Source of the DNA: Alloactinosynnema sp. L-07
GTDB lineage: Bacteria; Actinomycetota; Actinomycetes; Mycobacteriales; Pseudonocardiaceae
Assembly: GCF_900070365.1 (NCBI RefSeq)
Contig: NZ_LN850107.1
Span: 5,022,001-5,086,000, forward strand
Reading direction: 5' to 3'
DNA: 64,000 nt
Under the pieces are notes generated by a model. It was not told the DNA's origin. It worked only from the letters and a program-made list of their open reading frames with translations, and ran no database searches. The position numbers were made by a program, and so were the translations under genes. Positions 33,671 to 45,641 of this stretch are shown piece by piece. How positions within the stretch are numbered: position 1 is the stretch's first letter; each line of letters starts with the position of its first letter.

Positions 33671-35433
<1,763 letters not shown>

Positions 35434-35434
<1 letters not shown>

Positions 35435-36210
35435 TGTCTGCCGCAACTGTTTCCAGTGGAGTCCGGGGCGACCAGCCGCCGGTGCCGGACGGCGCGATCA
35501 CCATCACGGTGAAGATCCTGCGCTTCAACCCGGAGACCGACTCCGAGCCGCGCTGGGAGTCCTTCGGCGTCCCCGCGCTGCCCACCGACCGGGTGCTGAA
35601 CCTGCTGCACTACGTCAAGTGGTACTTCGACGGGACACTGACGTTCCGCCGCTCGTGCGCCCACGGCATCTGCGGCTCCGACGCCATGCAGATCAACGGC
35701 GTGAACCGCTTGGCGTGCAAGGTTCTGGTGAAGGACCTGATGGCGGGCAAGGGCAAGCACACGACGGTGACGATCGCGCCGATCAAGGGCCTGCCGGTCC
35801 ACAAGGATCTGCTTGTGGACATGGAACCGTTCATGGAGGCGTTCAAGGCGGTCAAGCCGTTCCTGATCACCTATGGGAACGAGCCGACGCGTGAGCGCAT
35901 CCAGTCGGCGGCCGACCGGGAGCGTTTCGACGACACGACGAAGTGCATTCTTTGCGCTTGCTGCACGACGTCTTGTCCGGTGTTCTGGAATGAGGGCTCG
36001 TATTTTGGGCCAGCGGCGATCGTCAACGCGCACCGGTTCATCTTCGACTCGCGGGATGAGGGCGCGCAGGAGCGTCTGGACATCCTGAACGACGCCGAGG
36101 GTGTTTGGCGCTGCCGCACGACATTCAACTGCACGGACGCTTGTCCGCGCGGTATCCAGGTGACGAAGGCGATCCAGGAAGTGAAGCGGGCGCTGCTGTT
36201 CCGGCGCTGA
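35434..36210 (+). CDS. sdhB: succinate dehydrogenase iron-sulfur subunit
   Basis: A 258-residue protein with the three clusters: [2Fe-2S] ligands in RRSCAHGICGSDAMQING and NRLAC, [4Fe-4S] in CILCACCTTSCP and [3Fe-4S] in CRTTFNCTDACPRGI. One ligand place in the first motif is Asp, as in many homologues. Codon use in the last third drifts toward T/G third positions. Followed by a terminator. Confidence 0.96.
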
Positions 36211-36226
36211 GGTTGATCTCGTGAAC

Positions 36227-36253
36227 GGGCCCGTCCCGCCTTGGGACGGCCCC
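36227..36253 (+). terminator. sdhB terminator
   Basis: GGGCCCGTCCC and GGGACGGCCCC arms with one mismatch, 5-nt loop, followed by TTTCCTC; 17 bp after the sdhB stop and just before the convergent lipoprotein stop. Confidence 0.85.
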
Positions 36254-36258
36254 TTTCC

Positions 36259-36837
36259 TCAGACGGTGTACGCCCACTCCCATCCGCCCTCGAAACCGCC
36301 GAGGGTGTAGATGAGGACGCCGGACTTGTTCTTGGTGTCGAGCACGATCTTGCCCGCGTATTTCTGGCTGGACTTGAAGCCTTCCGTGGGGAATCGCTCA
36401 TCGGAGAAGCAGGAATACGTCCCCATCGTCGCCAGATCGGTCTCGGTGACACCGTCCGGACCGATCGTGCTGAACGAGTTCGGATTCAGCACGAGGCCGC
36501 CGATCATCGGATCCAGATCGGCCGCAGTGGTGACGGACATGTCGAGCACGAGGAAGTGACCGTGTTCGGGTTTCGTGGAGTCTGTGAACGATCCGTAGTT
36601 CTTCTCGCAGACATCCGTCATCGACAGCGAGTTGAGCGTGAAGGTGAGCTCTTCCTTGCCCGCCTTGAGCTTGTTGGTGATCCCAGCGGGCTCCCCGGCC
36701 TGTTTGACGATGTTGCCACGCTCATTGGTGGCGGGCTCACTCGACGCGTTGCCCGAGTCGGTTGACCGGCTGAGCTGCGCGCATGCGGCCGATGTCGTCA
36801 TGACAAGCACTGCGGCGAGGGCAAGAAACCTGCGCAT
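36259..36837 (-). CDS. lipoprotein with DUF4352-like domain
   Basis: A 192-residue precursor from ATG 36837 (GAGG 5 nt upstream). Signal peptide MRRFLALAAVLVMTTSAAC with Cys as lipid site. The rest has an Ig-like beta-sandwich pattern of the DUF4352 family (KEELTFTLNSLSMTDVC, GHFLVLDMSVTTAADL, VLDTKNKSGVLIYT). Cell-surface protein of unknown binding partner. Confidence 0.8.
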   Translation of the reverse strand: MRRFLALAAVLVMTTSAACAQLSRSTDSGNASSEPATNERGNIVKQAGEPAGITNKLKAGKEELTFTLNSLSMTDVCEKNYGSFTDSTKPEHGHFLVLDMSVTTAADLDPMIGGLVLNPNSFSTIGPDGVTETDLATMGTYSCFSDERFPTEGFKSSQKYAGKIVLDTKNKSGVLIYTLGGFEGGWEWAYTV

Positions 36838-36999
36838 GAATCCTCGGATCCCCAAGGGCGGCCAGATCACCACCGATGACATTCAGTCGCCCCGACAACG
36901 CCCACCGTTACATATTCACTCGATCGAGTGACCACGGCCAGGCTCCCCCTAACGCGGCCGCCTCGGGTGGCGAGACCTCACTGGCAAAGGGGGGCGACT

Positions 37000-37659
37000 G
37001 TGGGGAATCCCGATCAGCCGCGCGACAAGCGCGGCAAGTACGCGAAAAGCTCATTGGGCCTGGCGGCGCTCGGCGCCGCGGGAGTGGTCGCCATGAGCAG
37101 CGGCGCGAGCGGTGGAACCGCGGCGGGTGGCGCAGCCGAGTCGGTCGGTGTGCCCAAGGGCCTGTCAGCGCAGGTTAAGCAGGCGAAGGAATCCGCGCGG
37201 AAAGGCAAAGCCGACGATGCCTGGCGGCAGATTAACTTGAAGAAGAAAGCCAAGGACGTCACGAAGGACGCCCTTGACTGCGCGATCAACTCCTACGGTC
37301 AGATTCGCGACTTCTTCGTGCGGCATCCATGCAAGTCACTGGACCGAACACTCATCACGCTCGCCGATCCGGCAGGCGGGACCTTCGTGGTGTCGGTGTC
37401 ATGGGTGCGAATGCGAGACAAAGACGATGTCGGCGACCTCAAATCCCTGATCGACACCGATGGGACAGGCAGCGTCACACCGCTGATGTTCACCGCGATG
37501 AAGAATCAGGGAATCCGGTTCACCGGCACGCCGTTTCACTCCCGGCCGGAGAAAGACGTCCTCGTGGTCGCCGAAGCGGCCGTGGTGGCAGGCAAACCCG
37601 ATGCTGCCCTGATGGAAGGCACCGTGCACGTCGCCGCCGAGCTGATGCCGACCAAGTAA
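37000..37659 (+). CDS. unknown protein with N-terminal hydrophobic segment
   Basis: A 219-residue protein; GTG 37000 is chosen because AAAGGGGGG lies just upstream. The N-terminus is basic (DQPRDKRGKYAKSS) then hydrophobic (GLAALGAAGVVAMSSG), possibly a membrane anchor or signal. The globular part contains RTLITLADPAGGTFVVSVSW and DVLVVAEAAVVAG. Two Cys (CAINS, HPCKS) could pair outside the cell. No family recognised. Confidence 0.7.
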   Translation: MGNPDQPRDKRGKYAKSSLGLAALGAAGVVAMSSGASGGTAAGGAAESVGVPKGLSAQVKQAKESARKGKADDAWRQINLKKKAKDVTKDALDCAINSYGQIRDFFVRHPCKSLDRTLITLADPAGGTFVVSVSWVRMRDKDDVGDLKSLIDTDGTGSVTPLMFTAMKNQGIRFTGTPFHSRPEKDVLVVAEAAVVAGKPDAALMEGTVHVAAELMPTK

Positions 37660-37681
37660 TCGGTGACAGGTCACAAGGCCG

Positions 37682-38827
37682 TCAGGGGACGTAGTAAGTC
37701 AGCATGTCCGCGCTGATCGGCGGGAACAGCGCGCCCATCAGCGCCTCGTTCGGCCCAGGGTAGACATCCGGGTGAATCCTGCGCAGGCCGTCGATCCCCA
37801 GCGGGCCGAACAGCAGCGACCCAACCAGGTCCGGCGCCACGCCTGCCCCGCCCTGCGCGTACGGCCCCTGCATCACCCCTCCAGTGCGCATCGGGCCGAC
37901 GACGCCCGCCGAGTAGCTGAACCGGACGTGGGAGCGGAAGAACGACACCAGGGCCTCGCCATCGCCGAAGGCGCTCAAGCGGGCGGACAGCAGTGGCCGC
38001 AGGTGTTCCAGCAGCGCCACCGGGTCGGGGACGCGGACGTAGTACTGCTGAGCCTGCAAATCCGTCGCCGGGCCCAGATACGGCTCCAGTGCGGGCAGAC
38101 CGCGCGCGCTGACCGTGGCGTCCGGGAACTCGCTCAGCAGGGCCACCGCGGCCTCGTCGTCGACCGCCGCGATCTCCAGCAGGCGCAGGCCTTCCTCGGG
38201 TGGGGTCGTGCGTCCGGTCGCGACCACCGTTCCGGATTTCTCGACCACCCAGCTCGTGCTGCCCTCTCGATCGACCAGCCAGTGCCAGCAGTCCGGCGAG
38301 TGCGGCATCCGCAGGTCGGCCGCGGCCTGGGCACCGTCCTGCAGCGCCGCCATGGCCGGGATGTCGGCCGCGGTCGCCGCGCGGAGCGTGTAGTCCTCGA
38401 CCGCCGAAGGCTTGTTCATCAGCGGGCGGAAAGTCTCGATCGGGATGACATAGGAATAGCCGAACCGGCGGTAGAAGTACGGGATCCCGATCATCACGTT
38501 CACCAGGTGTCCGCGCGCGGCCGACCGCGCGTGCGCCCAGTCCATCAGTGCCCGGACCAGCCCTTGACCCTCGTAGTCCTTGTCCGTGGCCACCAGCTCG
38601 ACCTGCCCGGCCGGGATCTCCACCCCGCCGAGGACCAAGGTCTCGTCGAGCAGCGTGGCCGTCGAGACGACGCGGTCGCCGTCGACCGCGACCGCGCAGC
38701 AGTCCCAGCCCGCGCGCTCAACCACCAGGCGGTGGTCCAGCGCGTCCGCCGGTTCACCACGCTCGACCAGCAGGGTGGCGATCTGGTCGAGGTCGGCCGG
38801 GCCTGCCGTCCGGATGCGTGGAGTCAT
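37682..38827 (-). CDS. Eis-like GNAT N-acetyltransferase
   Basis: A 381-residue protein with a GNAT domain carrying the acetyl-CoA loop VATDKDYEGQGLVRALMDWA (Q/RxxG type) and GIPYFYRRFGYSYV, a second GNAT-like half, and a sterol-carrier-like end (FGPLGIDGLRRIHPDV). This three-part layout and length resemble the Eis family (about 400 aa), which acetylates amines and aminoglycosides; the substrate here is not known. Confidence 0.8.
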   Translation of the reverse strand: MTPRIRTAGPADLDQIATLLVERGEPADALDHRLVVERAGWDCCAVAVDGDRVVSTATLLDETLVLGGVEIPAGQVELVATDKDYEGQGLVRALMDWAHARSAARGHLVNVMIGIPYFYRRFGYSYVIPIETFRPLMNKPSAVEDYTLRAATAADIPAMAALQDGAQAAADLRMPHSPDCWHWLVDREGSTSWVVEKSGTVVATGRTTPPEEGLRLLEIAAVDDEAAVALLSEFPDATVSARGLPALEPYLGPATDLQAQQYYVRVPDPVALLEHLRPLLSARLSAFGDGEALVSFFRSHVRFSYSAGVVGPMRTGGVMQGPYAQGGAGVAPDLVGSLLFGPLGIDGLRRIHPDVYPGPNEALMGALFPPISADMLTYYVP

Positions 38828-38869
38828 CGAAGCAGTGTTGGCCCGCCCACCGGCTCAGGCAAACGCTTT

Positions 38870-40045
38870 TCAGCCCTCCACGACAGTGAACGTGATCCCG
38901 GCCGCGACGAGTCGCTTCAGCAGTTCGTCGCCCATGGCGGTGGCGGTGGTGACCTGGCCGGACACCTCGGGCAGCGGGTCGAAAGCCAGGCACAGGGCCG
39001 ACTCGGACAGCATCTTCGCGGTCTCGTCGTAGCCGGGGTCGCCGCCCGCCACCTCGGTCACGACGCGCTTGCCGCCGCCCGTGCCGACGATGCGGACCTT
39101 GAACCAGGACTTGGCCCGCTTGGCCGCCGACGGGCCGTCACCGGGCTTCTTACGGCCCAGCAGCCACTCCCGCACCGGCTTGACCTGCGCGGCGGCGAAC
39201 ATGGCCGCGACGCCGCCGACCAGGCCGACGGCCACCGGCAGCTTCTTCACCGCGATGTAGTGGCCGTAGCTGAAGTCCGGCCCGTAGCGCTCCAGCGCCC
39301 GCGCGCTGCGCAACACGATCTGCGGGTCGATGGTCGGCGCGGGCAGCACCCACGCCCCGGCGTCCTTCTCGAAGTGCGGCCTGCCCGAGATCCCGCGCAC
39401 CTTGCGCCCGGCCACCCGTCCCTCGGCCTTGCGACGCTCGCCCGCGATTCGGGCACTGGTGCGGAGCCGGGAGAACGCGGTGATCGCCGAGTGGAACGTG
39501 CCGCCGGAGAAGTCCGCGGACGCGCGCACGTAGCCGTTGACGACCAGCGGCGTGCCCTCGGGCAGCTGCTGGACGGTGAAGTAGACGCCCAGGTCGTACG
39601 GGATCGAGTCGAACCCGCAGGCGTGCACGAGCCGCGCGCCGGTCTCGACGGCCTTCGCGTGGTGGCGCAGGTAGGTCTGGTCGACGAACTCGGGCTCGCC
39701 GGTCAGGTCGACGTAGTCGGTCCCCGCCGCCGCGCACGCGCCAACGAGCGCGTCGCCATAGGCCACGTACGGGCCGACCGTGGTCACCACGACCCGCGCC
39801 GCCTCGGCGACCGCCTTGAGCGAGTCCTGGTCGGTGACATCGGCGGCGAGCAGGTCCATCTCGGCCAGCACCGGGTCGATCGCGGCCAGGCCTGCGCGGA
39901 CGGTCTCCAGTTTGGCCTTGTTGCGACCGGCCAGCGCCCAGCGCAGCTTCGCGGGCGCGTTGCGGGCGAGGTACTCAGCGGTCAGGGCCCCGGTGAAGCC
40001 GGTGGCACCGAACAGGACGACGTCGTACGTGCGGCCGGTAGGCAT
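38870..40045 (-). CDS. saccharopine dehydrogenase-like / trans-acting enoyl reductase family oxidoreductase
   Basis: A 391-residue NAD(P)-binding protein. The N-terminal Rossmann motif is VVLFGATGFTGALTAEYLAR; VVTTVGPYVAYGDALVGACA and TDYVDLTGEPEF follow as in the saccharopine-dehydrogenase-like family that includes mycobacterial trans-acting enoyl reductases. A hydrophobic segment near residues 270-290 (AVGLVGGVAAMFAAAQV) suggests membrane association. Lysine synthesis is unlikely. Real substrate unknown. Confidence 0.82.
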   Translation of the reverse strand: MPTGRTYDVVLFGATGFTGALTAEYLARNAPAKLRWALAGRNKAKLETVRAGLAAIDPVLAEMDLLAADVTDQDSLKAVAEAARVVVTTVGPYVAYGDALVGACAAAGTDYVDLTGEPEFVDQTYLRHHAKAVETGARLVHACGFDSIPYDLGVYFTVQQLPEGTPLVVNGYVRASADFSGGTFHSAITAFSRLRTSARIAGERRKAEGRVAGRKVRGISGRPHFEKDAGAWVLPAPTIDPQIVLRSARALERYGPDFSYGHYIAVKKLPVAVGLVGGVAAMFAAAQVKPVREWLLGRKKPGDGPSAAKRAKSWFKVRIVGTGGGKRVVTEVAGGDPGYDETAKMLSESALCLAFDPLPEVSGQVTTATAMGDELLKRLVAAGITFTVVEG

Positions 40046-40173
40046 GACCGCGACATTACCCGCCGGTAACCCGGTTGGCGACGGCGCCGTGAGTAGTCAT
40101 CCCGACACCTCGCGCCACGTGTGGGTGATAGGGCGCATCGTGGCCTGATCGTGACAGGCCTTAATCTGCTCTC

Positions 40174-41469
40174 GTGCGCTTCGCATCCCGACAGACCGTG
40201 TCCGTTCTCCTGGTGTCGTTGTGCGCAATGGTCGCGTCGGCACCGGGGGCCACTGCCCAGTCGACCACCGAGGTCCAGAAGTCCGCGCAGACCAGCGCGC
40301 AGTGCCAGAACCACGACCGCCCGCCGCCGCCGATCGACACCTCGGAGGAGCCCAAGCCGGGCCAGCCGAGCCCCAGCGCCCTGCCGGTCCCGGAGGAGCC
40401 CGTCGGCGGCACCCACATGGGTGAGTGCGGACTGGTCCAGCCCACCGGCGCACCCGCCCCGCCGGACATCGCGGCGGCCTCCTGGGTGATCGCCGACCTC
40501 GACAGCGGCGCCGTGGTGGCCGCCAAGGACCCGCACGCCCGCGAGCGGCCCGCCTCGCTCATCAAGGTGCTGCTGGCCATCGTCGCGATCCGGGAACTGC
40601 GGCCGGACGAGGTCGTCATCGGCACGGCCGAGGACGCCACGCAGGAGGGCACCAAGGTCGGCGTGGGCCCCGGCGGCCAGTACACGGTCCGCCAGCTGCT
40701 CCAGGGCCTGGTGATGCGCTCGGGCAACGACGCGGCGCACGCGCTGGCCCGCCAGCTGGGCGGCGTGCCGAACGCGCTGTCGAAGATGAACGCTCTGGCC
40801 AAGGAATTGGGCGCGCTGGACACTCGCGCGGCCACTCCGTCCGGGCTTGACGGGCCTGGGATGAGCACGTCGGCCTACGACCTGAGCCTGCTGGTTCGGA
40901 CGGCCATGAAGCACAAGGAGTTCGCTGAGGCGATCGCGACTCGGTCGATCGACTTCCCCGGGTATGGGTCGAAGCCGGGGTTCCGAGTGAACAATGACAA
41001 CCGGCTGCTTGGGGTTTATCCGGGGTTTCTTGGTGGGAAGACCGGGTTCACCGATGATGCCCGGCATACGTATCTGGGGACCGCGCAGCAGGGTGGGCGC
41101 AGGCTTTCGGCTGTTTTGCTGCGTGGTGAGCGCAATCCGGCGCCGTTGGCCGATCAGGCCGCGAAGTTGCTCGATTATGGGTTCGCGCTGGTGAAGTCGT
41201 CGGCCAAGCCGGTGGGGCAGTTGGTGGACAAGGCTCCGGAGGTTCAGCGGAAGCAGGATGCCGCTGGGAAGGTGAGCGTGACACCGACCAGCTCTGGATC
41301 GGCGGCGTCGGCTGGGCCGCCGTTGGATACGCATCGGTCGGCGTTCGGGACGTTCGGGGTGCCGTTGGTGATCTTGGCGGGGTTGGCGGTGTTGGGGTCG
41401 TTCGGGTTGTGGATTCGGCGGCAGCGGGCCAAGGCCGCTCGGGCGGCTCGGGCTCGGGCAGCTGTCTAG
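40174..41469 (+). CDS. D-alanyl-D-alanine carboxypeptidase (PBP5/DacB type)
   Basis: A 431-residue secreted enzyme that trims peptidoglycan pentapeptides. Signal peptide (QTVSVLLVSLCAMVASAPG), active-site SLIK (S129-K132), SGN (about 183-185) and KTG (289) motifs of penicillin-binding proteins, then a C-terminal membrane anchor LVILAGLAVLGSFGLWIRRQ. In M. tuberculosis the neighbour of this synteny block is dacB1 (Rv3330). From about 40840 the third-codon-base preference changes from C to G/T, unlike the first half. Confidence 0.92.
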   Translation: MRFASRQTVSVLLVSLCAMVASAPGATAQSTTEVQKSAQTSAQCQNHDRPPPPIDTSEEPKPGQPSPSALPVPEEPVGGTHMGECGLVQPTGAPAPPDIAAASWVIADLDSGAVVAAKDPHARERPASLIKVLLAIVAIRELRPDEVVIGTAEDATQEGTKVGVGPGGQYTVRQLLQGLVMRSGNDAAHALARQLGGVPNALSKMNALAKELGALDTRAATPSGLDGPGMSTSAYDLSLLVRTAMKHKEFAEAIATRSIDFPGYGSKPGFRVNNDNRLLGVYPGFLGGKTGFTDDARHTYLGTAQQGGRRLSAVLLRGERNPAPLADQAAKLLDYGFALVKSSAKPVGQLVDKAPEVQRKQDAAGKVSVTPTSSGSAASAGPPLDTHRSAFGTFGVPLVILAGLAVLGSFGLWIRRQRAKAARAARARAAV

Positions 41470-41480
41470 CCCGCAGGACG

Positions 41481-42500
41481 CTAGCGCCGCCTGCGTAGGG
41501 CCAGTCCTAGTAGGGCGCCTACGCCGAGGAGGCCTGCTGCCTCGCGTATCCGTGGTGTCCTTGCCACCTCTACGGTCTGGCGGATCACCGCGGGCGGGGG
41601 TGCCTGGACTGGCTTGGGGACGAAGTTCTCCTTGGCCGTGGCGGTCCAGGCGGTGATGAACAGCAGCATTCGCGAGACCAGGTTCGCGAAGACCAGCAGA
41701 CCCACGATCGGGCCGACGATCGTGCCCAGCGGTCCGCCGATCACGATGTTGAGGTAGATCGTCCCGACCGCCTTGAGCGCCTCGAACACCACAGCGGCGG
41801 CCAAAGCGCCGCGCATGGCGCTGCGGATTCGGACGGGGGTTCGGGGTAGTCGGGTGATGACCCAGAGGAAGACCAGCCAGTTCGCCGCCAGCGACAACAG
41901 GGTGGTGATCACTATCAGGAGGACCTTCGCCCAGCCGTAGCCGCCCAGGCCGACCTTGTCCAGCAGCCAGTCGGCCGCGCCGCCGCCTACCGCGCTGAGG
42001 CCGAAGGAGACCACGATCGCCACGCCGAGGCTGAGCAGGGCCAGCAGGTCGACGGCGATTCCGCGCAGGAATGGCTGCACGACCGGCTTCTGGCCCCACT
42101 GCGCGGTCAGGGCGTCGCGGAGGTTCGTCATCCAGCCGAGGCCGGTGTAGAGGGCGGTGATCAGGCCGATGACACCGACCTTGCCGCGTTCCTCGACCGC
42201 CGCGTTGACAAGATCGGTCAGCAGGTCGCGCAGTCCGGCCGGAGCCGCCTCGGTGATCGAGTTCCGCAGGTCCGTGAGGGTGTCGGGCTGCCCGGCGAGG
42301 ACGAAACCGGTGACCGCGACCGCGATCAGCAGCAGCGGGAACAGCGACAGGACACTGAAATAGGTGATCGACGCGGCGAAGTGGTTGCCGTAGCGCTCGG
42401 TGAACGCGTCGTAAGCCCTGATCAGGTGATCGATTCCCGGCCGCCGTCGACGCAGGCGGGCGATCTTGGACTCGGGGTTGGCCGCACTCTCCGTCACCAC
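41481..42500 (-). CDS. YihY/virulence factor BrkB family membrane protein
   Basis: A 339-residue inner-membrane protein with six hydrophobic segments. Family motifs are FAASITYFSVLSLFPLLLIA, YTGLGWMTNLRDALTAQWG and GPLGTIVGPIVGLLVFANL. Basic C-terminal tail. Often called ribonuclease BN in error. It lies next to trpS as in mycobacteria (Rv3335c-Rv3336c). Transport or envelope role unknown. Confidence 0.88.
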   Translation of the reverse strand: MVTESAANPESKIARLRRRRPGIDHLIRAYDAFTERYGNHFAASITYFSVLSLFPLLLIAVAVTGFVLAGQPDTLTDLRNSITEAAPAGLRDLLTDLVNAAVEERGKVGVIGLITALYTGLGWMTNLRDALTAQWGQKPVVQPFLRGIAVDLLALLSLGVAIVVSFGLSAVGGGAADWLLDKVGLGGYGWAKVLLIVITTLLSLAANWLVFLWVITRLPRTPVRIRSAMRGALAAAVVFEALKAVGTIYLNIVIGGPLGTIVGPIVGLLVFANLVSRMLLFITAWTATAKENFVPKPVQAPPPAVIRQTVEVARTPRIREAAGLLGVGALLGLALRRRR

Positions 42501-42543
42501 TGAAAGCTATTGGGCGCCAAGCGGTCCCGCAAACCCAATCGGG

Positions 42544-43644
<1,101 letters not shown>

Positions 43645-43874
43645 CTAGACCGCAGCCAAAGGGGACCGTGACGGCAGCCGACCACGGTGCGCACCTGTCC
43701 GCACGTGCCCTTGAAGGTGACCCTGCCTAGAAACTCCGGGGAGGCGGGCCGTGTGCTGCGCCATCCGGGCGATTGCTCATAGGGTGGCGTGATGACAGGT
43801 TCTCCGGAACCGGGTGGCATCAAAGCCTGATCGGCTACGCCGCTCGCCGAAACAGTCACCTCTGGAGGTTCTTC

Positions 43875-45410
43875 GTGCTCAGTCGATCCCGGCTCCGCGT
43901 CCTCAGCGGAGCGGTGGTGATCGCCGCCATCACCGGCCTCGCGGCCACCTTGATCCAGCCCGCCACCGCAGCGCCCGCCGCGCCTGCGGCGGCCGACGGC
44001 CCCGTGGCGCACTTCGTGGTGCTCGGCGCCCAGGGCCATGGCTTCAGGAAGGCCGAGGCCGCCGTGCTCGCCACCGGCGGCACGATCGTCAAGAGCTGGC
44101 CGCAGATCGGCGTCGTGGTGGCCACCTCGGCCGACCCCGGCTTCGCCGCGGCCGTGCGCTCCAAGCCGGGGGTCACCGGCGCGGGCGCGACGCAGAACCT
44201 GGCCGAGCTGGTCACACCCGCCCCGGTTGGCGCCCTCGCGGCCGACTCGGCGCAGGCCCGGTCCGGGGCAAACCAGCGCGCGCTGGAGGACACCGAGTCG
44301 GTCGTCGACAGCCCCAAGGGCTCCCTGACCGAACCCGAGCCGCTGGCCGCCAACCAGTGGGACCTCAAGATGATCAAGGCCGACCAGGCGCACAAGATCA
44401 ACGAGGGCAGCTCGAACGTCGTCGTCGGCGTGCTCGACTCCGGCATCGAGGCCACCCACCCCGACCTCGCCGCCAACATCGACGCCTCGCGCTCGGTGGG
44501 CTGCACCAACCAGGGTGTGCCGGACACCTCCCCGGCCGCGTGGGCGCCGACCACCAGCGACCACGGCACCCACGTCGCGGGCTCCATCGCCGCCGCGCGC
44601 AACGGCGTCGGCATCGTCGGCGTCGCGCCGGGCGTGAAGCTGGCGTCGATCAAGGTCGTCAACGACGACGGGTACATCTGGCCCGAGTACGCGATCTGCG
44701 GGTTCATCTGGGCCGCCGAGCATGGCGTTCACGTCACGAACAACTCGTACTTCGTCGACCCGTGGTACCTGTGGTGCAAGGACGACGCCGACCAGAAGGC
44801 CGTCGCCGATGCCGTCAGCCGCGCGATCCGCTACGCCAACCGCAAGAACGTCGTCAACGTCGCCGCGCTTGGCAACAGCAACTGGGACCTCTCGCACGAC
44901 ATCGTCGACTCGGGCAGCCCGAACAACGGGACCCCGATCGAGCGCACCACCGGTGAGAACTGCACCAAGCTCCCGGCCGAGGTGCACGGCGTCGTCGGCG
45001 TGTCGTCGGTTGGCGTGAAGGGCCTCAAGTCCTTCTTCTCCAACTACGGCCGCACCGAGACCGAGGTCGCCGCGCCCGGTGGCGACCGGATGCAGATCCC
45101 CAGCACCCCCGACGCCAACGGCCGCATCCTGTCGACCGTGGTCAACGGCAAGTGGGGCTACAAACAGGGCACCTCGATGGCCTCCCCGCACGCGGCGGGC
45201 GTCGTCGCCCTGATCCGCTCGGCGCACCCGACCTGGTCGGCCACCCGCGTGATCCACGCCCTGCAGCGCGGCGCCGACCGCCAGGCGTGCCCCGAGGGCG
45301 TCTACGACCCGGACGGCACCGGCGCGTGGAAGGCCACCTGTGAGGGCGGCACCACCGGCCGCGGCTTCTACGGCGCAGGCGTGATCGACGCGCTCGACGC
45401 GGTCAAGTAA
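43875..45410 (+). CDS. secreted subtilisin-family (S8) serine protease
   Basis: A 511-residue precursor from GTG 43875 (GGAGG six bases upstream). Signal peptide to the ATAAPAAPAA region, an I9-type propeptide (HFVVLGAQGHGFRKAEAAV, GVVVATSAD), then the catalytic domain: Asp188 in VLDSGIEATHPDL, His230 in SDHGTHVAGSIAA and Ser434 in GTSMASPHAAGVV, with N-containing VNVAALGNSN as oxyanion hole. Four or more Cys in the mature domain suggest disulfides. Strong terminator follows. Confidence 0.95.
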   Translation: MLSRSRLRVLSGAVVIAAITGLAATLIQPATAAPAAPAAADGPVAHFVVLGAQGHGFRKAEAAVLATGGTIVKSWPQIGVVVATSADPGFAAAVRSKPGVTGAGATQNLAELVTPAPVGALAADSAQARSGANQRALEDTESVVDSPKGSLTEPEPLAANQWDLKMIKADQAHKINEGSSNVVVGVLDSGIEATHPDLAANIDASRSVGCTNQGVPDTSPAAWAPTTSDHGTHVAGSIAAARNGVGIVGVAPGVKLASIKVVNDDGYIWPEYAICGFIWAAEHGVHVTNNSYFVDPWYLWCKDDADQKAVADAVSRAIRYANRKNVVNVAALGNSNWDLSHDIVDSGSPNNGTPIERTTGENCTKLPAEVHGVVGVSSVGVKGLKSFFSNYGRTETEVAAPGGDRMQIPSTPDANGRILSTVVNGKWGYKQGTSMASPHAAGVVALIRSAHPTWSATRVIHALQRGADRQACPEGVYDPDGTGAWKATCEGGTTGRGFYGAGVIDALDAVK

Positions 45411-45427
45411 GACTCATCGGGAAAGAG

Positions 45428-45463
45428 AGCGGGCCCCGCAGGAGTTCTCCTGCGGGGCCCGCT
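45428..45463 (+). terminator. 17-bp perfect terminator hairpin after the protease gene
   Basis: AGCGGGCCCCGCAGGAG pairs perfectly with its complement around a TT loop, followed by GTTTCATGT. Ends 11 bp before the 167-bp repeated element. Confidence 0.9.
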
Positions 45464-45474
45464 GTTTCATGTCT

Positions 45475-45641
45475 CTAGGCGCTGTCCTGTGAGTCCGGTG
45501 CGTGGGATCCGTGATCCGGGCGGTTCCTGGGCGTGCGGGCGGGAAGCCGCTCGTACTGGGTGTACTTGGGCTTTCCGCCCGTGCGGCCAGGGGCCGTCCG
45601 GGCGCGGATAGCGCGTGCCGGACTCGCAGGACAGCGCCTAG
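45475..45641 (+). repeat. 167-bp CTAG-bounded structured element, copy 1
   Basis: The ends are complementary over 24 nt (23 of 24 positions, one G-U type), both finishing in CTAG. Inside, an inner hairpin (45527-45590) has a 10-bp conserved lower stem with one mismatch, a 9-bp upper stem (45537-45545 with 45572-45580) and a 26-nt loop (45546-45571) that contains GTACTGGGTGTAC and is identical in copy 2 at 54823-54848. A further 5-bp hairpin (GGATC-CGT-GATCC) lies at 45505-45517. It sits between the protease terminator and a convergent gene whose stop codon is formed by the right CTAG. Not recognised as a known IS, MITE or RNA family. Confidence 0.85.

Noticed and set aside
41481..42500. Ribonuclease BN
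   Set aside because: Old misannotation for YihY/BrkB proteins; this is a multi-span membrane protein without nuclease motifs.
45475..45641. Reading the 167-bp elements as short protein genes (YWVYLG-containing frames)
   Set aside because: The two copies differ by compensatory stem changes and frames outside the core are not conserved; structure explains the pattern better than coding.
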